DNA from: Lineus longissimus
Lineage: Eukaryota > Nemertea > Pilidiophora > Heteronemertea > Lineidae
DNA length: 64,000 nt
Reading direction: 5' to 3'
Assembly: GCF_910592395.1 (NCBI RefSeq)
Contig: NC_088320.1
Location: forward strand, 14,508,501-14,572,500
Shown: in pieces, positions 51,525 to 62,813 of the stretch
Position numbering within the stretch: the stretch's first letter is position 1
Layout of the letters: every line of letters starts with the position of its first letter
Notes under the pieces: generated by a model
Told to the model about the DNA's origin: nothing
Database searches by the model: none
The model's input: the letters and a program-made list of their open reading frames with translations, nothing else
Made by a program: the position numbers and the translations under genes

Positions 51525-52797
51525 GAGCTGTCTCCTCCACAGATGTTCTTCCCAATACACCCAAGGATCTGATCTGGTGCATGCCCGGTCTCCTCCACAG
51601 ATATCCTTCTCAATACATCCAAGGATCTGACCTGGTGCATGCCCTGTCTCCTCCACAGATGTCCTTCTCAATACATCCAAGGATCTGATCTGGTGCATGC
51701 CCTGTCTCCTCCACAGATGTCCTTCCCAATACATCGAAGGATCTGATCTGGTGCACGCCCTGTCTCCTCCACAGATGTCCTTCTCAATACATCCAAGGAT
51801 CTGATCTGGTGCATGCCCGGTCTCCTCCACAGATATCCTTCTCAATACATCCAAGGATCTGATCTGGTGCACGCCCTGTCTCCTCCACAGATGTCCTTCC
51901 CAATACATCCAAGGATCTGATCTGGTGCACGCTCTGTCTCCTCCACTGATGTCCTTCTCAATACATCCAAGGATCTGATCTGGTGCACGCCCTGTCTCCT
52001 CCACAGAATCTGTCCTTCCCAATACATCCAAGGATCTGATCTGGTGCATGCCCTGTCTCCTCCAAGATGTCCTTCTCAATACATCCAAGGATCTGATCTG
52101 GTGCACGCCCTGTCTCCTCCACAGATGTCCTTCCCAATACATCCAAGGATCTGATCTGGTGCACGCCCTGTCTCCTCCACAGATGTCCTTCTCAATACAT
52201 CCAAGGATCTGATCTGGTGCACGCCCTGTCTCCTCCACAGATGTCCTTCCCAATACATCCAAGGATCTGATCTGGTACATGGCCTGTCTCCTCCACAGAT
52301 GTCCTTCCCAATACACCCAAGGATCTGACCTGGTGCATGCCCTGTCTCCTCCACAGATGTCCTTCCCAATACATCCAAGGATCTGATCTGGTGCACGCCC
52401 TGACTCCTCCACAGATGTCCTTCCCAATACATCCAAGGATCTGATCTGGTGCACGCTCTGTCTCCTCCACAGATGTCCTTCCCAATACATCCAAGGATCT
52501 GATCTGGTGCACGCTCTGTCTCCTACACAGATGTCCTTCCCAATACATCCAAGGATCTGATCTGGTGCATGCCCCGTCTCCTCCACAGATGTCCTTCTCA
52601 ATACATCGAAGGATCTGATCTGGTGCATGCCCTGTCTCCTCCACAGATGTCCTTCCCAATACATCCAAGGATCTGATCTGGTGCATGCCCTGTCTCCTCC
52701 ACAGATGTCCTTCTCAATACATCCAAGGATCTGATCTGGTGCACGCTCTGTCTCCTCCACAGATGTCCTTCCCAATACATCCAAGGATCTGATCAAT
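51525..52797. repeat. 58-bp minisatellite (~22 units)
   Basis: Units such as 'ctcctccacagatgtccttc' + 'caatacatccaaggatctga' + 'tctggtgcatgccctgt' repeat with period 58 and few substitutions (tccttctc/tccttccc, catgcc/cacgcc). One unit near 52010 has a 2-bp expansion and one near 52065 is shortened. 58 is not a multiple of 3, so a minus-strand open frame cycles through all three frames of the unit; no host gene features. Confidence 0.96.
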
Positions 52798-53029
52798 GAC
52801 TCGATGCATCATCTTCTTTTGTTATGCAGGGTATTTCAGTGCAAATTGTGTATGTCTTTCAATCTGTTGTACGGGTGGCATGTAAATCTGCACTTGTCCA
52901 CCCAATACAACCAACAATTGGGCCATTGGAATGTTCTTCCCGTTAGTACAGCAAGGTCTGCTTTTGATACGTGAGCGATATGCACACAACACATGTTTAA
53001 GCTGCACCAGGTGAGAGTTTATGCACACC

Positions 53030-53430
53030 TTAAGCCCGCTACACACGAGGGATTTCTCACCAACTTAGTTGGTTTTAGAATTAAGGAGAGGTGCACAGGT
53101 GACTGGAAGTTGAGAGTCGTTCACCCACTCACACGAAAGACATAATCCCAGCAATATTTAGGTCCTGCACTATTTAGGCCAAAAGAGTCAAAATATGGCC
53201 CAACTATGTTGTTGACTGAATCACACGGGGAAATTTCTCCCCCACACTCCGTATATAAACAAAAAAATCCTTATATAAACAAAAGATGTCGTCGAGAAAT
53301 AGAACAAGTCGGTAGTACAGCCAGCAACTCCAACCAATCGAGCAAAGTATCAGTTACCTGGTCTGGATTCCTGTTATGAATTAAAATTCCAACTAAGTTG
53401 TTGAGAAGTCCCTCGTGTGTAACGGGCTTT
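53030..53430. mobile_element. Inverted-repeat element with TTAA end (copy 2)
   Basis: TTAAGCCCGCTACACACGAGG at the left, CCTCGTGTGTAACGGGCTT at the right, with the same arm sequence as 34621-35252 ('tctcaccaacttagttgg') in inverse overall orientation and a shorter interior. Confidence 0.8.
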
Positions 53431-53512
53431 ACGCAGAGCAACGGTTATGTCAATAGTCACTGGGACTGGACATGCAGCAATAAAATAAAACAAAAACAAT
53501 ATGACATGCAGG

Positions 53513-53990
53513 GCAGAGACATGTATTCATCCACGACCGGAAGTGTGGCACAGTCACATAGAGCTTATCAAAATGTCAAGTTGTGGTAAATACATGGCTG
53601 GGATGGACCAAAGTGGAATTAATTCTCAATCTGTGGTTGATTCTTAATCTACAGAGTCAGGCCATCACAGAAATATGCTTTTTGATAATATATTTAAGAA
53701 AATGACTGTGGTCTCACTGGTCAGTTTAGAACTTGTATTTTGACAGGGCCATATCAATGCGCCAGTGACGTTTCGATGGATATGGTGTACGGAAATCTTT
53801 TTTTCTCAGGCAATCGGTATTGGAATGTTTTTAAACTTTATTATGCTATTGGCAAAGGGTTCTTCTTGACACATATAAAATTTTGTGCAGATTGATTGGT
53901 CCAATGAGTACTTTTTTTACCAAAACTTATGCACAACAATGTACACATAATGTACACATGTTTTACATGTAATAGAGGACTCTGGCCTAC
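53513..53990 (+). repeat. Dispersed repeat family A, copy 5
   Basis: From 'gggcagagacatgtattcat' to 'acatgtaatagaggactctgg', close to the copy at 27421-27880 with a few small insertions. Confidence 0.85.
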
Positions 53991-54132
53991 AGGAAAAATA
54001 ATATTGGTAGTGAGTGAAACAATACATGCTTTAAGATTGTAGAATATAATTTGTTAGAAAATGGCTATTGTACACATTATATATCACAAACATCAATCCA
54101 ATATGATGTCTGCGATGGTGCAGCTCACAAGT

Positions 54133-54474
54133 TCAGTCTGCGTTACCTTCTGGCAGATCAAGCAGTTCAAACCCAGTGATGCATTCCATGAACCAAGTTG
54201 TGGGGGCTGTACACACACGGAAGTGACGCTGCATCTTAATCTTAACGTTTGGATCGTGAATGATGAAGTAACAACAATCAGCCAGGTACGAGCCTGATTT
54301 GGCATGATAAGGAACAGTTATGTCATTTGGGATAACATTTTCAAGTTTTGGTTCACGATTCAGTACAGTGGCGCCCCCACTCTTTGCCAACTGTACTAGC
54401 TCCTTTTTTTCAGGTGTAGGCGCGCGAAAGGATCCCGAGAAGTAGATTTTGCATCCATCGAACAGACGAGGCAG
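54133..54474 (-). CDS. BARD1: BARD1 last exon: BRCT2
   Basis: Acceptor 'gtttcgttgcag', phase 0; 113 codons and stop. LPRLFDGCKIYFSGSF, LVQLAKSGGATVLNREPKLE, VPYHAKSGSYLADCCYFIIH and TAPTTWFMECITGFELLDLP align with the human second BRCT (LPKLFDGCYFYLWGTF ... WFIDCVMSFELLPL). The Trp of the third BRCT helix is present. Confidence 0.95.
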   Translation of the reverse strand: MPRLFDGCKIYFSGSFRAPTPEKKELVQLAKSGGATVLNREPKLENVIPNDITVPYHAKSGSYLADCCYFIIHDPNVKIKMQRHFRVCTAPTTWFMECITGFELLDLPEGNAD

Positions 54475-57400
54475 CTGCAACGAAACAAATGTGTCAATCA
54501 ATATGCAAATACACCCTGGTGACGAGGTTGGTTGGTAACCAGGAAAATGTCAATTGCCTCATTCTTCTTCTTCTTCTTCAGCGTTCGCTCTGCACTTGGA
54601 GGGGTCATTCTCCTAGGAGTAATCCTCCTCCAAGGCGGGATGAGCGTATCCTGCGTGACACTACGGTTAGGCGCCAATTGGGTTTATTGGCCTAGTGGTC
54701 CGACTTTGGCGAGAGAGATAGAGTCCACGCAAGCTGCTCATGTTTCTCACTTGGTGGGGTCTTAGCTTGTCCTGGCATAGACACCAGGTACAAGGAACCT
54801 TGGTTTTGAGTCTCATTCGAAGGACTGTGAAGAGCCAGGAATTTTAGTTCCTTGAAAGCCACGCCGGTTCATCCAGACATACGATCCTGGGTTCTCCCCG
54901 GGCCCTATTGCGTGGTGGCCAGCAGTGTAAACCACTAGGCCATGAGGCTCCTAATTGGCTCATTGAAACATGGGATTGATTTCCCCCCAACGACGATGTC
55001 AACTTGGTTCGCGCGTGATATACAGAAAAATGACACGTATTTCTACCACTGAAAGTTCAGAATGGGAAGACTGGTCCATTATACGCAAGTATCTGGTATG
55101 CAAGTCTGGAATCAGCAGGTTTTACTGTTCTTTAGCCAACACACTTACTTGTTTCTCAGCATTCTCTCGTCCCTTACAAGGTGTGTTGGATTCAGGGTGA
55201 GTGCTGGACCCGGGCACTTCAAATCCTTCCTCACACACCCTGTCACTGAACTGAAGGCACGACTCTACCCCTAGGAAACAGAAATATGGGAGTTAAAGCA
55301 TTCCGAGTGGACTCCATGTCACTGAAGCCCCACAGCCATCTTGAGATGCAAGGTTTACCATTCCCTATTTCATGCTCTGCTCATTCCAACATGCTGGGCT
55401 GGACACTTATTAACACCTGCTCCACCACCAGTTCAGGGATTTTGCTCTGAGGGATGAACGCACAAAACCACCAATAAATTCCCCAAGAGAGATAGGGCAG
55501 CTTTGGTCGCTACAGGAAGGAATACTTCCCTGCTTGTTCAGGGATTATGCTCTTAGCGATGAACTCACGAAACCATTTAACAACTAGAAATTTGAAATTT
55601 GCTTGTCAGCAAATTTGATAGCCCCCACGGGCCCACACAGTACACGTATGGAGGAGTGAAGTCTATTCCGTTTCGCGGATGATCTATTTCCGGACAAAAA
55701 CACGCTCGCGCTTTCTCAAAATCACACGCTCAATAACATTTAAACAGCACCCTAACCTTTTCAGATGGGCAGGATGGATCATCGATAAGCATTTAAGGCT
55801 ATTCCTTTATTTTATTCCTACATTCAACCGTTGTTCTTTGCTCAAAATACTTGACAGCTCGCCACTTCGGCAAAGAGATACCGCCGCCATATGATGTCAC
55901 CATTACGGGGCGGAGCTTATGCTAATGTACGTGTGATTGACAGAATCGCGTCGGAGATTTGAAAGCAAATCAGAAAATCGGCGCATAAAAACACTTCAAA
56001 GTCATCAAAATTATCCGAATTTCGAAAAAATCTTTGCCAGGTGCACAAAATCGAGTTTAGTTTGATGGGACAGGGTGACAGTTTTTCAGTTGAAATAGCA
56101 GTTTTGCTGGACTACCTCCATCATATAACCTGGGAAGAATGCAGAAGCCTAGTACATTCTCCTAGTAATCTCAATATAGACCCCACATTTGTTGAATGTG
56201 TGGTCTATAATGATGCCGCGGTGCGAGGAGAGATTCCAATTCTAGTGAGGTGTTTGCAGGAACCGAGGAAGATCAAAAGGATCCTGGGGAAGGAATGTTG
56301 CATTCTTAACTTCTCCCAATCTCCATCACTGCATTCTGATTCAATCACTCACACTCAAAGTTCAGGATCCATTTTCCCAGGAGGACTGCGTTCAGGTACT
56401 TGAGTGTTCGTGCGCACATTCCTTCACTGTTCACACCGGTTATCACATGACTCACTGCAAAAATATGAAATCAAGGGTGAAATATTTTAGACTGTGGCTA
56501 TTATTACGGCAGTCTCTAATTCATTTTACATGCGAACAACTGGCTATTCTTACGGCGGTCATTTTCACTTTTGAGCCTTAATCCTACTCCAAACCTGACC
56601 TAGACCCTGTCCCTTACTCCTAACACTAACCCCTCCTTAACCCTTCCCTAACACTAATCCTTGTCCCCTAATCTTCAGTTTAATCCCTAAAATCGCTGAC
56701 ATTTTTATTGTTACGGTCACGTAAGAATAGCCACTTTGAATATTTTAACCATTACAAACACAAGCAGTAAGGCCTGCAGATCATTTCAAACTTGAAATCC
56801 CTGGTGTACATGTAGAAATCTTACAAAGTTGGTTTCAAGCTCAGTCAGTGATAATCCATGCCTATGCGCAATGCATTAACAATGCATCGATCTGCCAAAA
56901 ACTGAACGCAACAAGGTGTATTCACTCAGGCCCAGTCAAGATTGTAGTGGGAATAGCGTGATATTTTTATGTTCTGTTTGACGATGGGAACTGCTACTGT
57001 TGAATGGAAGGTGACTGGGCAGCCGACAGCTTGGTGATAATGCCACTGGACCTTGAAGGTTGATGGCTTCACAATCCTGTGCAAGATTAACTGTAATCAC
57101 TTGCACTGTTTACGCTAGTCTACAGCATACCTTCAGGTGAGAATTCAGTGACTATCCTTCCATGAAGCATGCTGGCACACTTCTGGACCTTCATCTGCTC
57201 TGGGCGCTTCAGGCCGGTACAGAGGAGGACAACCCGCTCTGGTCTGGTGAACTCGGTGGGGGTCTGAAATTCAGAAAACAACAGGTGAGTATAATATAAC
57301 TTCTCTCTGGCATCACGCACATTGTCACTCTGTTGGACTTCCAATCGTTACAGTTGCTTTGAGTCAGTCCAGAGGAAAACAACCTTGTGAAGCTGGTTGG

Positions 57401-60400
57401 TTCAGAAAGTTTCAGCAAAAAGACAAGAGCTGTACAGCGGAATATGAAACTCTGTTGACGAACATCGAACCTTAGACATGTTCCATATTCAGCTCCATGC
57501 AGCGACGACATTTTGGGTGTTATTCACGACTATTCGCCGGATGTACCTGATGCCACATTATTGGAATGTTGTGTCTCCAGACCATGCCGGTGTGACAGCG
57601 GATATAGTCCCCCTGGAGTCATAGTCCGGTAGCATTGTATTTGATCAATTAAGCAGCATGATCTATTGTACCGCTAACCCTAACCAAAACATTTAGCAAT
57701 GCGGGCTATTGTTACACGGACTATCAGCCCTAGGACTACTATCCCTTGCACACCGGAAACTGGGATTCGTCAGAGGTTATATTGATATTTATCTTTCTTA
57801 CCGATGGCAATACAACCGGCGCCTCCACCTGGTCCACAGGGGTACTAAGGGCATCCATCATCTCTCGAGTCTGAGCGCAATCCATCGGAGTCTGGCCGGA
57901 GGAGTTCCTGCAATGATGATACAGAGGAAAGATTGAAGGAGGAATGATGATTTGAATTTCAAAATGATTTGAATGTGACAATTCAAACTGGTTCAAATAT
58001 AGACAAAGTAACTACCAGAAGGCCCTTTTAAACCCAGTTCCTCATTTTAGACAGCAATGTGAAGAGTATGACGTCCGATCTCAGATGGAGTTTCACTGTC
58101 TGTGACATCCACTTTGATAACTATAGATTCATGCACTTGATTGGGAACAACGTTTACATGACGTAGTGTTGGCCGTCGTCACGTCACTATGCATTTTACA
58201 TTACTGTAACGTGACGAGACGCGACGTTTTCGTAAACGTTGATCCCAATCAAGTGCATGGATCTATAGATATACTGCAGGAAAAATGGTCTTCTTAATAA
58301 ATCACTTCGAATGCGAGCTTGACAAGTCAAGGCCAGGCCACTTTGGCCCCAATAACTCGAGAAAGATTTGAAGAAGCAGCAAATCAAGTCAGGAGATCTC
58401 AGACTGGAGATAAAATGTGTCAAAGATGAAGATTAGTTGATTCTGTCTTATGAATGCTGTGGAACCTTGGGCCTATCTCTTTGATGTGGTACACTGCACA
58501 ATACCAACTGGTTTTCAAATTTAAGGTCATGGTATCAGCCATCACTGAGATCATGGATTTGATTCTCTGTCGGTCCTCTTGTGATAGATGGCTTTGCCCT
58601 CCCGAGAAAAAACTAATCAAATCTCCTCTTGAGACAAGAAGCTTGACAGTCTCCGGCCTGGAGGTTCTCACAGCTTTGAATAGCTTGGAAGGTTGTTGTC
58701 TCTGTCTGGAGCATTTCGATGAATACATCAGGCTTATCATACACTCACCTCTGACTGACATCAGCTCCTCTCGAGACAAGAAGCTTGACAGTCTCCAGCC
58801 TGTTATTCTGTACAGCATCGAGAAGAGGAGAGTCATTGTCCATGGCTGGAGCATTGATGAATGCGCCATGATCGAGTAATGCCTTGACGATCTCAGTGAA
58901 TCCGTGGTTGGCCGCTTCATGCTGAAAAGACAAACACAACAATCTATCTTTCTATCAGTCTCCTCATCAAGTAGTTGACCTTTTCGCTGAATCAATTATC
59001 TGGTGGTAAAACTACCAATACCACTCCAGCCAAAAACTGAAAAACGGTGAGATCCCCCCTTGTCCAAGAGGCCCGAGACATGGTCAGTTCACAACAATAG
59101 CATTCCGCGAAGATGACGTCACTGCAGCTGCTGCCCTCTATTTTCCCATCGCTGAATTACAGGCAATGTCGGACAAACATGCGGTTTCGTAATGGATTCA
59201 GTCTTTCTTACTGGGGCAGTTAGATTCAATCTGGCACATGTCCGAGTGTTGAAAATACTACATAATTGTTCTGAATATTACTCTCTCTGACTCTATGGTA
59301 TCATTCATGCTAAAAACAATGCAGGGTCAAAGATAATTGACTTTGAAATAAGCTCAAATGCGTAGAAATAAGTGTCGATGTCCGACTGTCATGTGACTAA
59401 AACGTCATCAATATCTTATGCAAATGACCTTGTGAGCTATAAATAGTAACTTCGCGGGATGCTATTCCACAAAGCTAAAGCTAGATTTTATAATAGCGGC
59501 TGAGAAAACTTCCATCAGCTTCGACATTTTAGGGCAGTGGCATCATTTAGCTTTATGAACATTTGTAACAATTTCCACTACTCGTGCCATTCATGTTTTA
59601 ATCATTGATCCTTACCGAGGCCACTCATTGTGTGTTATGCGTAATTCACTTGAAAATAAACACATTCATGTTTTAATCCTCGAGTTGACTCTTTCTTTGT
59701 TGTTATATAATTGGGTGGAGGTTTGGTGTAGGGTTTGCTTGTATGGAAGGTGTGATTGGAGTGAGTTGAAGCTTGAGGTTGGTGAGAGTGAGAGGACTGA
59801 CTGGTATTTGCTGTGGGGTAAGTTATATTTTGATGTAGACTTTGATGAATTTGATGAATTAGATTATTTGATAAGGTTAGCTTGTGGATAGACTTTATTG
59901 ATGTTGAGTTTAGAGACAAATTGAGTCTTGGTGTGTGGTTGAAGTTTGATACCCCGGTTTTGATACGTCCTCTGAAGTAGTATAATGCGAAGATGCCAAA
60001 GTTAGTAATTGTAGTGAATGTGTATGCATGTATATCCTGTGTAATTTGTATGTTTGGTAAATTGTAATTCATTTACTTTATGTGTTTCAGTTTTTCCGAG
60101 TTTGAAATAAACCTGCTGTGATAAAGATACTAGAGTTGGTTGTTTGAGTTTGAGACCTGGATCCTTACAACATTACATAGTCTGCATTGCTACCTACTGA
60201 TATCACACTACTGCAGCTCAACACTCACCAGTGGTGTCCATCCAGCATTGTCCTTCGTGTTTGGATTAGCGCCCTCTACCAGCATCGCCCGGACTTTCAC
60301 CACGTCACCTTTAATTGCAACCACGTGTAACGGAGTCTCACCTCGAGCGTTCTTCTTTTGTAACTGACTGGCGGGACTGCTCGTGGACAACCTTGCGGAA

Positions 60401-62813
60401 GACTTTCGACCAGGCGTCACAATACCAACATCCTGATCACTCCCTGCAGATTTCCGGTGAGTTTTCCCACTTGATGCGGAACAGGGGAAACCACCACCAG
60501 TTGAAGGGGTCGTGGGTTCTAACATCTTCTGCTCACCGCTGGTGGACATTCGTGTTTCCTCCTTACCAGATGCGCAAACAAAACTGTTCAAACTTGATAA
60601 CTTCTTTTGACCTCCAGTTGACCTTCGTCTGCCTATCTTGCTCGAGACTGGTGTAGTGAAGGAATCAGGTGAAACACTTTCTACCACAGCAGCAGAACAG
60701 TCGGGAGATATTTTTAGACAAGCCCTTTTCTCAGCTGCTGAACTTTTCCTTTCATTTCCTGCAGATTTTCGGCCGGATTTCCCAGTCGATGCAGGAGCCT
60801 TGGAAATGAATTTGGCCACATTTGATGCCTCCTTCTGACGTCCAGTGCGTTCCTGGTTGGATTCTGGAGCAGCCAAAACATCAGATGAAGTACTTTCTAG
60901 CTTGGTACAAGTTGCAGCATTCGCAGTTTCGTCAAACGACTTGTGACTCTTTTTTGTAGCTGCAACATGATCGGATTCCAGTGGCAGCCTCTTTTTGCGG
61001 TTTTCAGGTGTCTTCTCCATCCTGCCTGACAAGGCCTTGGCAATCTTATCATCACTTGGTTCAGTAACAGGTGTTTCAGATGTGCCACTCTGCTCATCAT
61101 CACGGCTTCCAACACTCTCATGCATAGGTTGGTTTATCTTGGTAAAACCACTCGGCAACAAATCTGATTTATCCAACTTCTCCAAACTCACGTATGGCTC
61201 AGCCTCATCCAGGTGACGGTACTCTTTACCGCATCTTCGAGTTCTTCCATCAACATCATCATCATAGTGACTCGGTGGCAAATCCTTCGGTTCCTGCTGA
61301 TCTGTGAGTTCCCCCAACTCCTGCTGGATACCACAGTCCCCACACTCTAGATTATCCCCATCATCCTTGACATCCGAATGCTCCTTCTTCCTCACATCCT
61401 CCTGGCTCAGCGGCAAAACAACACGCACAGTCTTTTTCACTCCTTTCTTAGCAATACAACTGTCACACTTGGACAAAGCTCGCCACGACTTGTTTATATC
61501 CTGCAGACGTTTCGTCTTCTTCTCCTTGGTGGTCCTACTGCGGCTGCTGCGCCCAGTCTGCCAACCACTGCTAGTCCCCAGTGTCTGCCTGCCACTGCTA
61601 CTCCCCAGTGTCTGCCTGCCACTGCTACTCCCCAGTGTCTGCCTGCCACTGCTACTCCCCAGTGTCTGCCTGCCACTGCTACTCCCCAGTGTCTGCCTGC
61701 CACTGCTATCCTCGTTCAAAGGAGCAGCTTTTCCTTTCTTCTTGCGAACCGACTTTCCTTTCTTGTCATTTGCAGCCTGGGGCGACGCAATGAAATCATA
61801 GACGGATGAGGGCTCCGCGGCCTTGGAAGGAGTCCTCTCAGTTTCTGTCAAAAATACAAAACCAGATTCTGTAAGATGCTAAATGGCAGACTCTTACGTT
61901 GCCGTTATCTCGCCAGGCAAGCTTCGAATGCCAGAGTCACCTTGATTCTCACTGTACTCATCCCAGCAAGCTGAAGTGCAGAACTTTTATGTACAGTAGA
62001 ACCTCTCTATTAAGGACACCCTCGGGACTGACAAGTGCTGTCCTTAATAGAGAGGTGTCCTGATTAGAGAGGTCAAATTGAATGTAAATAACCAATATGG
62101 GACCAAACCTAGTGTCCTTAATTGAGAGGTTGTCCTTAATAGAGAGATGTCCGCCAAGGGAGGTTCCACTGGACAAGCCTGTAGTTGGTGGCATCCCGCA
62201 CTTGACTACTGAGCTTAGTTTACCAAGTGGCATCTCAGAAGTGGCATGATAACGGTTATAAAGTATCATTGGATAGTTTCACTGCCACATCCATGCTAGT
62301 TCGTTCACAAATCGAGCAGATCTAGTATCTTTAATGCCACACCAATGAGCACGGAACTGTTTCTTCGAATGTACCGGCAGAGAAGATTTTAGGAACAAGG
62401 GTACAAGATACCACATAAATCACAGGCTGTAGAAGTGTAACTGACAGTGGACTTACTAAGACGCCACAATCATCAATTGATTGATAACAGAAAATTCAGC
62501 TGAGTGAGTGGAATGTGTTCCACTTATCTCTGTAATAAGTACGGTTCCATGAAACTGATCCATCATATCGGCTTCAAATGATAGTTACCTGGTCCTGGCT
62601 CTGGGCCCTCCTTACTCTCCATATCATCATCCTGGCAGTCAACCTCCATATCTTCAGTGTGATCTGACCCCTCGTCTTCCTGGACGGGGTCCTCCATCTC
62701 CCCTGCAGGATCCGGAGCTTGCTGTATGTCCCGAGCTGGGCCCTCGGTGGGCTGCACGTTCCCAGCATGGTCCAGAGCAGAAGCATTACTCGCAGATTCA
62801 GATTCTGACATTG
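54133..62813 (-). CDS. BARD1: BARD1 (5' end missing from window)
   Basis: Eight minus-strand exons join in phase to 938 residues: an acidic exon, a 539-residue mostly disordered exon ending in ankyrin repeat 1, further ankyrin repeats, and two BRCT domains ending at a stop. Diagnostic matches: A-R-G-E-T-P-L-H-V-V-A-I-K-G-D, the D-N-A-G-W-T-P-L/H-E-A-A-N-H-G junction, and LPRLFDGCKIYFSGSF to W-F-M-E-C-I-T-G-F-E-L-L at the C-terminus, as in vertebrate BARD1. BARD1 partners BRCA1 through its RING to ubiquitinate nucleosomal H2A and reads ubiquitin and H4K20me0 with its ANK and BRCT parts in homologous recombination repair. The RING exon(s) should be at higher coordinates; none is seen to 64000. 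The middle region is longer than in human (777 residues in total). Confidence 0.95.
54680..54955. repeat. tRNA-derived SINE-like sequences, both orientations
   Basis: Plus strand: 'ttggcctagtggtccgactt' (A-box-like) at 54686. Minus strand from 54953: 'gcctcatggcctagtggttt' followed by 'gggcccggggagaacccagg'. Both have the G-G-C-C-T-A-G-T-G-G-T opening of tRNA-derived repeats; neither folds obviously into a functional tRNA. Confidence 0.55.
55149..55270 (-). CDS. BARD1: BARD1 exon: end of BRCT1 and inter-BRCT linker
   Basis: Acceptor 'gtttcctag', donor CAA/GTAAGT; 122 nt, entry phase 1, exit phase 0. With the split Trp codon it reads W-V-E-S-C-L-Q-F-S-D-R-V-C-E-E-G-F-E-V-P, matching human [21 protein letters not shown], then a polar linker to K-Q. 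Found because the flanking exons' phases required an exon here. Confidence 0.88.
55271..56352. other. BARD1 intron, no further gene
   Basis: Includes a GC-richer block (55600-56060) with 'gtcaccattacggggcgg' that looks like old repeat. The plus-strand frame over 56041-56403 is mostly intron and shadow of the BRCT1 exon. Confidence 0.4.
56353..56454 (-). CDS. BARD1: BARD1 exon: BRCT1 second part
   Basis: Acceptor 'catatttttgcag', donor GAGT/GTGAGT, phase 1 to 1. Encodes S-H-V-I-T-G-V-N-S, TLKYLNAVLLGKWILNFE, matching human [30 protein letters not shown]. Confidence 0.93.
56493..56735. mobile_element. Small inverted-repeat element in BARD1 intron
   Basis: 'gtggctattattacggcag' at the left is partly mirrored by 'cgtaagaatagccac' at the right, with a second 'tggctattcttacggcggtc' just inside. 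The interior is a C-rich stretch of 'ctaaccc'-like words (56590-56700). Confidence 0.5.
57131..57263 (-). CDS. BARD1: BARD1 exon: BRCT1 first part
   Basis: Acceptor 'ttctgaatttcag', donor GAAG/GTATGC, phase 0 to 1. RVVLLCTGLKRPEQMKVQKC then M-L-H-G-R-I-V-T-E-F matches human LVLIGSGLSSEQQKMLSEL...KYTEFD. Confidence 0.93.
57802..57907 (-). CDS. BARD1: BARD1 exon: last ankyrin repeat and ANK-BRCT linker
   Basis: Acceptor 'tcatcattgcag', donor TCG/GTAAGA, phase 2 to 0. Encodes N-S-S-G-Q-T-P-M-D-C-A-Q-T-R-E-M-M, comparable to human NIFGLRPVDYTDDESMKSL, followed by a short linker. Confidence 0.92.
58614..58712 (-). pseudogene. Degenerate tandem copy of the BARD1 ankyrin exon
   Basis: Minus strand 'atgctccagacagagacaac' to 'tcaagcttcttgtctcaaga' aligns with the 3' part of the ankyrin exon at 58749-58921 ('atgctccagccatggacaat' to 'tcaagcttcttgtctcgaga'), 130 bp downstream of it in gene sense. 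Frames are broken and there is no donor, so it is a dead exon duplication. Confidence 0.85.
58749..58921 (-). CDS. BARD1: BARD1 exon: ankyrin repeats 2-3
   Basis: Acceptor 'gtcttttcag', donor AGAG/GTGAGT, phase 0 to 2. HEAANHGFTEIVKALLDHGA and N-D-S-P-L-L-D-A-V-Q-N-N-R-L-E-T-V-K-L-L match human [20 protein letters not shown] and [20 protein letters not shown]. Confidence 0.96.
59098..59464. mobile_element. 367-bp MITE (TAGCATTCCGCGAAG ends), copy 2
   Basis: Inverse-oriented partner of 43148-43514, identical length; ends TAGCATTCCGCGAAG and CTTCGCGGGATGCTA. Confidence 0.88.
59600..60180. other. C-poor, GT-rich stretch in BARD1 intron
   Basis: From about 59690 to 60060 the plus strand is strongly depleted in C and rich in G/T, which produces long low-complexity open frames on both strands (His/Ser/Thr/Asn-rich on minus). 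No domain recognised. Confidence 0.5.
60229..61844 (-). CDS. BARD1: BARD1 large exon: disordered region and ankyrin repeat 1
   Basis: Acceptor 'gtatttttgacag', donor CTG/GTGAGT, phase 1 to 0, 1616 nt. Lys/Ser-rich disordered region containing five copies of a 9-residue repeat (S-G-R-Q-T-L-G-S-S; 27-bp units at about 61570-61705), then scattered basic patches, then N-A-R-G-E-T-P-L-H-V-V-A-I-K-G-D and N-T-K-D-N-A-G-W-T-P-L. A C-x2-C-x-rich piece (CDSCIAKK; ECGDCG) could be chance. Confidence 0.94.
61994..62171. mobile_element. Small pogo-like MITE (CAGTAGAACC ends)
   Basis: CAGTAGAACCTCTCTATTAAG at the left is mirrored by '..GGGAGGTTCCACTG' at the right, and internal 'tccttaatagagagg' words recur in both orientations. 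TA precedes the left end. CAGT...ACTG termini are those of pogo-type elements. It lies in the first visible BARD1 intron. Confidence 0.7.
62589..62813 (-). CDS. BARD1: BARD1 first visible exon: acidic region
   Basis: Acceptor 'attcttttcag', donor CCAG/GTAACT, phase 1 to 1, 225 nt. Encodes M-S-E-S-E-S-A-S-N and an Asp/Glu-rich stretch (PVQEDEGSDHTEDMEVDCQ), then the codon split with the next exon gives P-G-P-E-T-E-R-T-P. It enters with a split codon, so at least one upstream exon exists; the Met inside could otherwise be mistaken for a start. Confidence 0.85.

Noticed and set aside
51522-52796. 424-codon minus-strand open frame
   Set aside because: Pure 58-bp tandem repeat; the frame cycles through all phases of the unit, and there is no start context or flanking exon.
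58420-58995. 191-codon minus-strand frame beside the BARD1 ankyrin exon
   Set aside because: It is an out-of-frame reading of the ankyrin exon continuing through its donor into the intron.
59635-60072. 145-codon minus-strand frame in BARD1 intron
   Set aside because: Low-complexity His/Thr/Asn/Ser composition caused by C depletion of the other strand; no splice context.
61304-61809. Plus-strand frames with C-L-P-L-L repeats
   Set aside because: Shadows of the 27-bp repeat in the BARD1 large exon.
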